From NCBI GenBank assembly GCA_035525495.1, contig DATLED010000027.1, forward strand, positions 14,049 to 78,048: 64,000 bases of DNA, read 5' to 3'. Under the pieces are notes generated by a model that saw only the letters and a list, made by a program, of their open reading frames with translations, was not told where the DNA came from and did not search any database. The DNA is from DATLED01 sp035525495. GTDB taxonomy: Bacteria > Actinomycetota > Acidimicrobiia > Acidimicrobiales > CADCTF01. Positions 20,876 through 27,623 of the stretch are shown one piece after another (the stretch's first letter is position 1; every line of letters begins with the position of its first letter). Made by a program: the position numbers and the translations under genes.

Positions 20876-22246
20876 ATGGCGAGGATCGTGGTGTGCGGGG
20901 CAGGCGTCTGCGGGCTGGTGACGGCCATGTTGTTGGCCGGTGATGGCCACGACGTGACGGTCCTGGAGCGGGATCCGACGCCGCCGCCGCATGACCCGGA
21001 CGCCGCCTGGGAGGAATGGGAGCGGCGAGGCGTCAACCAGTTCCGGCTGCCCCACTTCCTCATGCCGGGCTTCCGGGAGCTGATGGACGCAGAGCTGCCC
21101 CTCGTCATCGAAGAGCTGCTCGCGTGTGGAGCCAACCGCTTCAACCCACTCGGCGTGTTCGCGGACGCGATGGATCCTGCCGGCGATCACGTGGTCGTCA
21201 CCGCGCGGCGGCCGGTGGTCGAAGCGGCCGTCGCCCGAGCGGCCGACCGCACGGCGCGACTGACGGTCCGGCGGGGCGTCGCCGTCGAGGGCGTCCTCGT
21301 CCAAGGCTCGCACGTGGTCGGCCTCCGGACCGAGGGCGGCGAGGAAGTGCGAGCGGACCTCGTCGTCGACGCCGGCGGGCGGCGTTCGCCGTTGGCCCGC
21401 TGGCTCGTCGAGGCCGGCCTTCCAGAGCCGATCCTCGAAGAGGAGGACTCCGGGCTCGTGTACTACGGCCGCCACGTCCGGCGGCCGGAGGGCAGCGACG
21501 GTGATCAGCCGCGCGTGGCTTGGTACGGGTCCGTCGGGCTCCTGACGCTCCCGGCGGATCGGGGCAACGTCGGCGTCGGGATCATCGCCAGCGCCAAGGA
21601 CGCCGAGCTGCGCCCGCTGCGGCATGAGGGTCCGTGGCGGGCCGTCATGGCGATGCTCCCGGGCGGGCCGGACCTCCTGGAGTGCGAGTCGTCGAGCGAC
21701 CTGGTCGCCATGGCCGCGATCGAGGATCGCTGGCGGACGTTCGTCGTCGACGGCCGCCCCGTGGCCACCGGTGTCGTGTCGGTCGCCGACGCGTGGGCAG
21801 CCACGAACCCCACGTTGGGCCGCGGCATCACGCTCGGCTCGATGCACGCCGTCGCGCTGCGCGACGTCGTCCGGGAGATGGGCACCGACGATGCCGAGGG
21901 GTTGGTGCGTCGCTTCGACGACGTCACCCAGGAGCGGTTCACGCCGTGGTATCGGGCCACGGTCTGGCACGACCGGCATCGACTCGGTGAGCTCGACGAC
22001 GCGATGTCCGGCGTCGAGCGACCCTTCGACGAGGAGTGGGAGCGGTACCGGCGCTTCGAGGCGGCGGCGAGCACGGACCCGGGGCTGGTGACCCGCATGT
22101 TCGACGGCATGCATCTTCGGGAGACGCCGTTGGAGCTCATCCGCGACCCTGCGATCGTGGCCCGCCTCGACGAGCTCGGCGCCAAGGTGCCGCCTCCGGA
22201 CGGACCGACGCGCCGCGAGCTGCTGGCGGCGATCGCCGCCGCCTGA
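20876..22246 (+). CDS. FAD-dependent oxidoreductase / monooxygenase-like flavoprotein
   Basis: This 456-residue flavoprotein of the GR2 / FAD_binding_3 superfamily has a dinucleotide fold at the N-terminus (GAGVCGLVTAMLLAGDGHDVTVLERD, about 7-32), an internal DLVVDAGGRRS motif (about 160) and the C-terminal FAD segment VADAWAATNPTLGRGITLGSM (about 302-322), where p-hydroxybenzoate hydroxylase-type enzymes have GDAAH. It resembles geranylgeranyl reductase- or halogenase-related proteins of unknown substrate. TACCCT (20862-20867) ends 8 nt before the ATG. Confidence 0.78.
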   Translation: MARIVVCGAGVCGLVTAMLLAGDGHDVTVLERDPTPPPHDPDAAWEEWERRGVNQFRLPHFLMPGFRELMDAELPLVIEELLACGANRFNPLGVFADAMDPAGDHVVVTARRPVVEAAVARAADRTARLTVRRGVAVEGVLVQGSHVVGLRTEGGEEVRADLVVDAGGRRSPLARWLVEAGLPEPILEEEDSGLVYYGRHVRRPEGSDGDQPRVAWYGSVGLLTLPADRGNVGVGIIASAKDAELRPLRHEGPWRAVMAMLPGGPDLLECESSSDLVAMAAIEDRWRTFVVDGRPVATGVVSVADAWAATNPTLGRGITLGSMHAVALRDVVREMGTDDAEGLVRRFDDVTQERFTPWYRATVWHDRHRLGELDDAMSGVERPFDEEWERYRRFEAAASTDPGLVTRMFDGMHLRETPLELIRDPAIVARLDELGAKVPPPDGPTRRELLAAIAAA

Positions 22247-22270
22247 GGTTGAGGCTCCGACTACCACCCG

Positions 22271-22317
22271 TTCTGGGTGGGCTGATCGACCTGAGGCGTG
22301 GTCGAGCCCGCCCAGAA
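22271..22317. repeat. Dispersed palindromic element, copy 2
   Basis: The left arm (22271-22291) and a right arm shortened by 3 nt (22300-22317) flank an 8-nt loop. It shares the TTCTGGG(C/T)GGG...CCCGCCCAGAA ends and an inner TCGACC/GGTCGA pairing with copies 1 and 3. It again lies between two convergent genes. Confidence 0.82.
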
Positions 22318-22342
22318 CGGAGACCGCCGCCGCCGGCTGAGG

Positions 22343-22987
22343 TCAGCCGGCTCGGAGCAGGTCGTCGAGCTCGGAGAGGGCGGTCGCCTGGTCGTCGACG
22401 TGGATCGCGTGCAGGCCGGCGCGTCGCGCGCCCTCGACGTTGCCCGGTGCATCGTCGAGGAAGACGGCGGCTTCCGGCCGCACGCCACCCAGCCGCTCGA
22501 GGGCGATGGCGAAGATCGCCGGATCGGGCTTGCGAACGCCGACCTCGGACGAGTCGACGACGACATCGAAGAGGTCGTCGACCGGCAGGAGGGATCTCCA
22601 ACCCGCGCCCTCCTTGATGTTGTTGGTGACGATCCCCGTCCGGTAGCCGTCGTGCCGGAGCGCTTGCACTCGTTCGACCACCACGTCCTGGACGACGATC
22701 CGATCACTGAAGCCGCGCAGCTGGTTGAAGTCCAGCTCGACGCCGGCCTCGGCGGCGAGGGCCATCACGGCCGGCAGGTACTCGCCGATGCCGATCTCCC
22801 CGCGCTCGAGGCGGTGCCACGGGTGGTCGCCGTCGCTGGCGTAGTCGCCGAGCATCACCGCCAGGACCTCGTCCTGGGATGCCGCGCCGTCGTTCGCACC
22901 CACCGCCGCCAGCGACTCCCACGGCGACGACGTGAGCACGCCGTGGAGGTCGAAGAGGACGGCCTCGATCGTGCGGGGCGTCGTCAG
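22343..22987 (-). CDS. HAD-superfamily hydrolase, probable CTG start
   Basis: This haloacid dehalogenase-type hydrolase has motif I FDLHGVLTSS at about residues 10-19, motif II GIVTNN, motif III KPDPAIF and motif IV FLDDAPGNVEGARRAG. The second motif I Asp, which is the acid-base in phosphatases, is His here (DLHGV), so activity may be altered. No ATG, GTG or TTG in this frame lies near the expected start. The CTG at 22987 overlaps the stop of the L,D-transpeptidase gene as CTGA, mirroring the ATGA/GTGA couplings seen elsewhere in the window; otherwise the gene would have to start well inside its neighbour. Confidence 0.78.
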   Translation of the reverse strand: MTTPRTIEAVLFDLHGVLTSSPWESLAAVGANDGAASQDEVLAVMLGDYASDGDHPWHRLERGEIGIGEYLPAVMALAAEAGVELDFNQLRGFSDRIVVQDVVVERVQALRHDGYRTGIVTNNIKEGAGWRSLLPVDDLFDVVVDSSEVGVRKPDPAIFAIALERLGGVRPEAAVFLDDAPGNVEGARRAGLHAIHVDDQATALSELDDLLRAG

Positions 22988-23487
22988 GGCACGACCACGA
23001 CGGGAGTACCGAGGGGCGCCCAGTCCCACACGAGAGCGGCGTCCGCGAGCGACTGCCGGACGCATCCATGGCTACGGAACGTCCCGAGCTGCGACTCGCT
23101 CTGGATCGGTCGGCCGTGACGCGTGGTCGGGATCGAGTGGAATCCGACGGCGAGGCGCGGCGACTGGTACCAGCGCACCATGTAGCGCATCGAGACGGAT
23201 CCGCTGCGGGTGACGGGCGACCTGGAGAAGACGGCGTAGGTCCCGGGGCGGGGGAAGTGGCGACGGCCGGAGACGAGGTGGGTGTTGGCGAGGGTGCCGT
23301 CCTCCTCGACGAGCCAGATCCGCTGCTGGCCGTTCGAGTAGACGATGCGCCGACCCGCGCCGGAGTCGGCGGGGACTGCGGGGACTGCGGGCTCCGGCGG
23401 CGCCTCCTGCGCCGACGCGGGAGCGACCGCCGGGAGGACGCCGAGTCCGAGGAGCACGAGCAGGACGACACCGACGGTTCTGCGCAT
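22984..23487 (-). CDS. Secreted L,D-transpeptidase (YkuD domain)
   Basis: L,D-transpeptidases cross-link peptidoglycan 3-3 or attach proteins to it. The 167-residue protein has a signal peptide (about 1-27, ending ASAQ), a short Pro/Glu-rich spacer and a YkuD domain (about 45-167). The catalytic motif is SHGCVRQS, preceded by GFHSIPTTRHG, whose His completes the family HX(n)SHGC signature. A possible -10, TATCCT, ends 9 nt before the ATG, inside the end of the HIT gene. The gap to the HIT stop is 5 bp, and the gene overlaps the HAD gene downstream. Confidence 0.88.
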   Translation of the reverse strand: MRRTVGVVLLVLLGLGVLPAVAPASAQEAPPEPAVPAVPADSGAGRRIVYSNGQQRIWLVEEDGTLANTHLVSGRRHFPRPGTYAVFSRSPVTRSGSVSMRYMVRWYQSPRLAVGFHSIPTTRHGRPIQSESQLGTFRSHGCVRQSLADAALVWDWAPLGTPVVVVP

Positions 23488-23492
23488 AGGGG

Positions 23493-23906
23493 TCAGAGGA
23501 TATGGCCGCGGATGCTCGCCGCGATTTCCTGCATGGCTTGGTCGCTCCCGTACTTCTGGCGCGGCCAGAAGAAACCCCGCAGGCCGTCCTTGAACCGTCG
23601 GGGGACCACGTGGACGTGGAGGTGGGGAACGCTCTGGCTGACGCGATTGTTCATCGCCACGAACGTGCCGTCGGCACCGAGCGCGGGGAGGACGGCGGCA
23701 GCGACCCGCTGGGCGGCGCCGAAGAGCAGGGGCAGCTGCGCCGGGTCCAGGTCCGGGAGCGTCTCCACGTGGGTCCTCGGGACCAGGAGGACATGACCGG
23801 GGAAAACGGGGCGGAGGTCGAGGAAACCCATCACGTCGGGCTCGTCGAGGACCACGGCCCCCGGCAGCTCCCCGGCGGCGATGGCGCAGAACGTGCAGGA
23901 GGCCAC
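23493..23906 (-). CDS. HIT family nucleotide-binding hydrolase
   Basis: The protein has the histidine triad HLHVHVVPRR (HxHxH with the catalytic middle His) near residues 100-110. The N-terminal CTFCAIAAGELPG segment carries a Cys pair that binds zinc in many HIT proteins. Members hydrolyse adenylyl phosphoramidates or dinucleoside polyphosphates. GTG 23906 is chosen because TACGGT (23918-23913) ends exactly 6 nt upstream and the family begins right at this CxFC motif; an ATG at 23957 is also open in frame. It is followed by the L,D-transpeptidase and HAD genes. Confidence 0.88.
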   Translation of the reverse strand: MASCTFCAIAAGELPGAVVLDEPDVMGFLDLRPVFPGHVLLVPRTHVETLPDLDPAQLPLLFGAAQRVAAAVLPALGADGTFVAMNNRVSQSVPHLHVHVVPRRFKDGLRGFFWPRQKYGSDQAMQEIAASIRGHIL

Positions 23907-23963
23907 CCGCCGACCGTAGCGGTGGCGCACGGCGTGGTCGGCGGGGTGCGCGACCATGCGTCC

Positions 23964-24395
23964 ATGTCCGATGCCCCCGTCAACCTCTCCTCCGGTCTCC
24001 CCGAGACCGTGCTGCCCCCGGTGCCCTCGGACCTGGCGGCGCGCCTCGCCGATGCGCTCGTGGCGCCGATCGAGCAGCGTCGCGACCTCGTGAGCCACGT
24101 CGTGGCCGACAACCCGATGTTCCTCGACGGGTGGGCGACGCTCGGCGACCTCGCGCGTGACGACGTGGAGGCCTACGCCTGCTACCGGGTCGGCTACCAC
24201 CGCGGCCTCGACGCACTGCGGGCCAACGGCTGGCGGGGGAGCGGGTACGTCCGGTGGTCCCGCGACAGCAACCGGGGCTTCCTCCGTTCCCTCGACGGAC
24301 TGCGCCGGTCAGCCGCGGCCATCGGCGAGGTCGCGGAGGAGGAGCGCTGCGACCAGTTCCTCCACCAGTTGGACCCCGATTGGGGCCGACGATGA
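23964..24395 (+). CDS. DUF3151 family protein
   Basis: This 143-residue protein is of unknown function and typical of actinobacteria. The family marks are VADNPMFLDGWATLGDLA, EAYACYRVGYHRGLDALRANGWRGSGYVRW and NRGFLRSLDGLRRSAAAIGE. It is probably a soluble, all-helical TPR-like fold, judging by the helix-rich composition. The C-terminus DPDWGRR is encoded by the first copy of a 25-bp direct repeat (24372-24396). Its TGA overlaps an ATG (ATGA) that probably used to start the next gene before the 104-bp insertion described separately. Confidence 0.85.
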   Translation: MSDAPVNLSSGLPETVLPPVPSDLAARLADALVAPIEQRRDLVSHVVADNPMFLDGWATLGDLARDDVEAYACYRVGYHRGLDALRANGWRGSGYVRWSRDSNRGFLRSLDGLRRSAAAIGEVAEEERCDQFLHQLDPDWGRR

Positions 24396-24500
24396 CAAAG
24401 GCCGGCGTCGGGAGCGCCAGCGAGCAGCCGGCACGTGAGCGGAGCGGCCTTTTTGCGGAGCGAACCGAAGACACCGACCCCGATTGGGGCCGACGATGAC
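24372..24500. repeat. 25-bp direct repeat flanking a 79-bp hairpin insert
   Basis: Positions 24372-24396 and 24476-24500 are identical over 25 bp. The first copy ends the DUF3151 gene in ...CGATGA; the second supplies the ATG of the next gene. The 79 bp between (24397-24475) hold a terminator-like hairpin. The arrangement looks like an insertion with duplication of the ATGA junction. Confidence 0.85.
24397..24454 (+). terminator. Intrinsic terminator-like hairpin inside the repeat insert
   Basis: AAAGGCCG (24397-24404) pairs with CGGCCTTT (24445-24452), followed by more T residues for a TTTTT run; an inner GCCGGC pair (24401-24406 with 24427-24432) offers an alternative stem. A T-run after a GC stem is rare in this window, so this would separate transcription of the DUF3151 gene from the MmcQ/YjbR gene. 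Confidence 0.6.
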
Positions 24501-24864
24501 TCCGCTGGACCGGATCCGGGAGATCTGCATGGCGCTCCCGTCCGTCACCGAGCGGCCGAGCCACGGGACGCCGACGTGGTTCGTGCAGGGGAAGAAGTCG
24601 TTCGTCCAGTTCTGGGTCGACGGCCACCACGACGACGACTTTCCTCACCTGTGGTGTGCCGCCCCGGCCGGCGCGCAGGAGGAGCTCGTCGCCGCGGAAC
24701 CCGACCGCTTCTTCCGCCCGCCCTACGTGGGTCACCGCGGCTGGATCGGCGTCCGCATGGACGGAGAACTTGACTGGGACGAGCTCACCGGGATCTGCGA
24801 GGACGCCTTCCGCGCCATCGCCCCGGCGAAGCTCGCCGCCCTCCTAACTTCTGAACATGGATGA
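24496..24864 (+). CDS. MmcQ/YjbR family protein
   Basis: This 122-residue protein of the MmcQ/YjbR-like (cyclophilin-like DNA-binding fold) family has ICMALPSVTERPSHGTPTWFVQGKKSFVQFW near the start and VGHRGWIGVRMDG plus LTGICEDAFRAIAPAKL at the end. Function is unknown; some relatives sit beside antibiotic-resistance genes. The start ATG 24496 lies in the second copy of the 25-bp repeat. It overlaps the next gene by 8 bp, and that gene's probable -10 element (24845-24850) lies inside this coding sequence. Confidence 0.85.
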   Translation: MTPLDRIREICMALPSVTERPSHGTPTWFVQGKKSFVQFWVDGHHDDDFPHLWCAAPAGAQEELVAAEPDRFFRPPYVGHRGWIGVRMDGELDWDELTGICEDAFRAIAPAKLAALLTSEHG

Positions 24865-25426
24865 CCTCGAGCTCCTCGAGCGCGTGCTCGACAAGACCGG
24901 CGACCTCGTCGCCGGAGTGACCCCCGATCAGTACGACCGGCCGACCCCGTGCCCCGACTACGACGTGCGGGCGCTCGTCAACCACATCACCGGGTGGGTG
25001 CAGTCGTTCGCCGCCGGGGCCAACGGCAACACGTTCGACTCCGACCCGAATGCCTACGAAGCCGGCGATGACCCGAGCGCGGAGTTCCGTGCGGCGGCAT
25101 CAGAGGTCCTGTCCGGATGGAGGACCCACGGCACCGATCGCCAGGTCGGCCTCGCGGGCGGAGATCTCCCCGGTCAGATGGTCCTGAACATGACGATCAT
25201 GGAGTACCTCACGCACGGGTGGGACCTGGCCACGGCCACCCGCCAGTCCGTGCCCTACACCGAAGATGAAGCGACCGCTGCGCTCGAACGGGCGCAGGGC
25301 ACGCTGCCTCCGCAGTACCGCGGCGCCGACCAGCCGTTCGGCGACATCGTCGAGGTGCCCGACACGGCGCCCGCGGTCGATCGCTTCATCGGCTTCATGG
25401 GACGGGACCCGGGCTCAGCCGCCTGA
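24857..25426 (+). CDS. TIGR03086-type DinB/maleylpyruvate isomerase-like metalloprotein
   Basis: The 189-residue protein has a DinB-like four-helix fold, with the actinobacterial signature TPCPDYDVRALVNHITGW (His of the metal site, about residues 31-48) and EYLTHGWDLATATRQ carrying the second His. The family includes mycothiol-dependent maleylpyruvate isomerases, but most members, like this one, have no assigned reaction. TAACTT (24845-24850) ends 6 nt before the ATG, suggesting a separate leaderless transcript starting inside the upstream gene. Its end overlaps the convergent hydrolase gene by 12 bp. Confidence 0.85.
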   Translation: MDDLELLERVLDKTGDLVAGVTPDQYDRPTPCPDYDVRALVNHITGWVQSFAAGANGNTFDSDPNAYEAGDDPSAEFRAAASEVLSGWRTHGTDRQVGLAGGDLPGQMVLNMTIMEYLTHGWDLATATRQSVPYTEDEATAALERAQGTLPPQYRGADQPFGDIVEVPDTAPAVDRFIGFMGRDPGSAA

Positions 25427-26341
25427 GAGCAGGTCGCGGCAGAACGACCGCAGGGCCGAGTTGAAGACCGCTGGCGCCTCCCATTGCAGGAAGTGGCCGG
25501 CGTCGCGCACGAGGAACGGCCCGACGTGGTTCGGGAACACGACCCCCGCCATCCGGTCGAACTCCGGATAGAGGACGTGGTCGCTCGGCCCGAACAGCAG
25601 CAGCGCCTCGACGTCAGGGTTGCGTGCGGCCATCGCCGGCTCGCTGCGGGCTGCCTCGGAGAACACGCTCTCGTAGGCGCCGAACGAAGCCCGCAGCTTG
25701 TCGCCGTCCCCGAAGGGCTCCGTCATGAAGTCGACGGCCGGGCGGTCGAAGTTGCCGGGATGCGCCCAGAACCGCGAGGAGTAGAAGGTGGCGACGTAAC
25801 GGCGCCGTTGGTCCGGTGTCACCAGTTCGGCCGCGAGGGCGTCGGCGTCGGTGCCCTGTCGCAGGAAGTAGTCGGCCGACTCGGCGTGGGGTCGCGACCG
25901 CATGCCGGCCATGCGTTCCTTGTCGTAGGGGAGCGGGGCGTTGAACAGGACGAGGCGCTCGACGACGTCCGGGAAGCGCAGTGCGAGGTCGGCGACGACC
26001 GGTCCGCCGAGGTCGCCGCCGGCGAGAACGACCCGCTCGTGCCCGAGGTGCTCGGTCACGAGGGCGTGGAGGTCGCGGCTGCTGGCGGCGACGTCGTGCT
26101 TCCCGTCGGGGCCGACGTCGGACCGTCCGAAGCCGCGCAGGTCGGGCGCGATGACCTCGAAACCGGCGTCCACGAGCGGGCCGATGTTGCGCCACCAGAT
26201 GCGGCTCGTCTCCGGCCAGCCGTGGACGAGGAGTAGAGGCACGCCGCCGGCGCCGGAGTGGACGAACGCCTGCGTGAACCCCCGCACGCGAGTCGTCTCG
26301 TAGGGGAAGGCGTCGGGGTCGAGGCTCGCGGGATCGTCCAC
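25415..26341 (-). CDS. Alpha/beta hydrolase, haloacetate dehalogenase / epoxide hydrolase type
   Basis: The 308-residue hydrolase has HGWPETSRIWWRNIGP (oxyanion-hole HGWP, about 39-54), IAPDLRGFGRSD, and a nucleophile elbow GGDLGGPV in which Asp replaces the Ser of esterases, marking it as an epoxide hydrolase or haloalkane/haloacetate dehalogenase relative. A C-terminal DAGHFLQWEAP supplies the catalytic His. The start is GTG 26341; TAGGAT (26353-26348) ends 6 nt upstream. That hexamer overlaps the -10 of the divergent kynureninase gene. Confidence 0.87.
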   Translation of the reverse strand: MDDPASLDPDAFPYETTRVRGFTQAFVHSGAGGVPLLLVHGWPETSRIWWRNIGPLVDAGFEVIAPDLRGFGRSDVGPDGKHDVAASSRDLHALVTEHLGHERVVLAGGDLGGPVVADLALRFPDVVERLVLFNAPLPYDKERMAGMRSRPHAESADYFLRQGTDADALAAELVTPDQRRRYVATFYSSRFWAHPGNFDRPAVDFMTEPFGDGDKLRASFGAYESVFSEAARSEPAMAARNPDVEALLLFGPSDHVLYPEFDRMAGVVFPNHVGPFLVRDAGHFLQWEAPAVFNSALRSFCRDLLSGG

Positions 26342-26347
26342 GGGTCG

Positions 26348-26357
26348 ATCCTAAGGT
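26348..26357. promoter_or_regulatory. Overlapping back-to-back -10 elements for two leaderless genes
   Basis: Read on the plus strand, TAAGGT (26352-26357) ends 6 nt before kynureninase ATG 26364. Read on the minus strand, TAGGAT (26353-26348) ends 6 nt before hydrolase GTG 26341. The two hexamers share two bases, so both promoters cannot be open at once, implying mutually exclusive initiation. Confidence 0.6.
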
Positions 26358-26363
26358 CGCGGG

Positions 26364-27614
26364 ATGTCCGCGACCCCGGCTCCGACGCGCGCCGAGGCCG
26401 CCGCGCTCGACGCCGCCGACGGGCTCGCATCGTTTCGCGATCGGTTCCTCCTCGACGACGGCGGGCCCATCTACCTCGACGGCCACTCCCTCGGCCGATT
26501 GCCACGCGCCACGATCGAGCGGATCGGCCGCACCGTCGTCGACGAGTGGGGTCGTGGGCTCGTCCGTAGCTGGGGCTCGGAATGGATCGACCTCCCGCGG
26601 ACCGTCGGCGACCGTCTCGCCGCGACGGTCCTCGGCGCGCGTTCGGGCGAGGTCCTCGTCGCGGACTCGACGTCCGTCAACCTGTACAAGCTGGCGCGCG
26701 CAGCCCTCGACGCCGACCCGTCCGGCCGGCGCGTGATCGTCACCGACCGCGCGAACTTCCCGACCGATCGCTACATCCTCGAGGGCCTCGGCGAGGTCCG
26801 GTTCGTCGACGATGACCCCGACGCTTCGGCGATCGCGTCGGCCACGAGCGCGGGCGACGTCGCCCTCGTGAGCCTCTCGCTCGTCGCCTATCGATCCGGA
26901 GCGCTCCTCGACCTGACCGGCATCACCGCCATCGCGCGCGCGGCCGGGGCGATGACGCTGTGGGACCTGAGCCACGCCGCCGGCGCGGTGCCGATCGATC
27001 TCGAGGGTGCCGGGGTCGACCTGGCCGTCGGGTGCACCTACAAGTACCTCAACGCCGGTCCAGGCGCGCCCGCCTTCCTGTACGTGCGGCAGGACCAACA
27101 GGGCCGCCTCGTCCAACCGATCCGAGGCTGGTTCGGGGCGGCGGCCCAGTTCGCCATGGGTCCGGTCTACGAACCGGCCGACGGCATCGACCGCTTCGCC
27201 GTCGGCACGCCGCCGGTCCTGGGCCTCGTCGCCGTCGACGAAGGCGTCGGCGTCATCGCCGAAGCGGGGATCGAGGCGCTGCGGCGGAAGAGCCTGGCGC
27301 TTACCGACCTGGTCATCACCCTCGCCGACCAGCACCTGGCGCCGCTCGGGTTCGACGTCGGGACGCCACGCGCCCACCATCAGCGCGGATCCCACGTCGC
27401 CCTCCGCCACCCCCAGGCGTGGCGCCTGTGCCGCGCGCTGATCGAAGACCTCGGCGTCGTTCCCGACTTCCGCGAACCCGACGTCATCCGCTTCGGGCTC
27501 ACCGCGGTGAACACCCGCTTCGTCGACGCGTGGGACGCGGTCGACCGCCTCCGCCGCGCGGCTGACGAACGGGCCTTCGAGCGGTTCCCGGTCGAGCGCA
27601 CCCGGGTCACGTAG
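26364..27614 (+). CDS. kynU: Kynureninase
   Basis: This PLP-dependent enzyme splits kynurenine or 3-hydroxykynurenine into anthranilate (or its hydroxy form) and alanine in tryptophan breakdown. The 416-residue protein starts with FLLDDGGPIYLDGHSLGRLP, has DSTSVNLYKLARAAL, WDLSHAAGAVPIDL (PLP Asp) and GCTYKYLNAGPGAPAFLYV, whose YK Lys forms the Schiff base, then IRGWFGAAAQFAM and FAVGTPPVLGL. All are kynureninase-specific. No other kyn gene is in view; PutA, another amino-acid catabolic gene, follows 9 bp after the stop with its own promoter signal. Confidence 0.93.
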   Translation: MSATPAPTRAEAAALDAADGLASFRDRFLLDDGGPIYLDGHSLGRLPRATIERIGRTVVDEWGRGLVRSWGSEWIDLPRTVGDRLAATVLGARSGEVLVADSTSVNLYKLARAALDADPSGRRVIVTDRANFPTDRYILEGLGEVRFVDDDPDASAIASATSAGDVALVSLSLVAYRSGALLDLTGITAIARAAGAMTLWDLSHAAGAVPIDLEGAGVDLAVGCTYKYLNAGPGAPAFLYVRQDQQGRLVQPIRGWFGAAAQFAMGPVYEPADGIDRFAVGTPPVLGLVAVDEGVGVIAEAGIEALRRKSLALTDLVITLADQHLAPLGFDVGTPRAHHQRGSHVALRHPQAWRLCRALIEDLGVVPDFREPDVIRFGLTAVNTRFVDAWDAVDRLRRAADERAFERFPVERTRVT

Positions 27615-27623
27615 CTTTCGGTC

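Noticed and set aside
22271..22317. Palindromic copies as ordinary intrinsic terminators
   Set aside because: No T-tract follows any copy and one lies inside a gene, so I list them as a repeat family; a barrier role at convergent ends stays possible.
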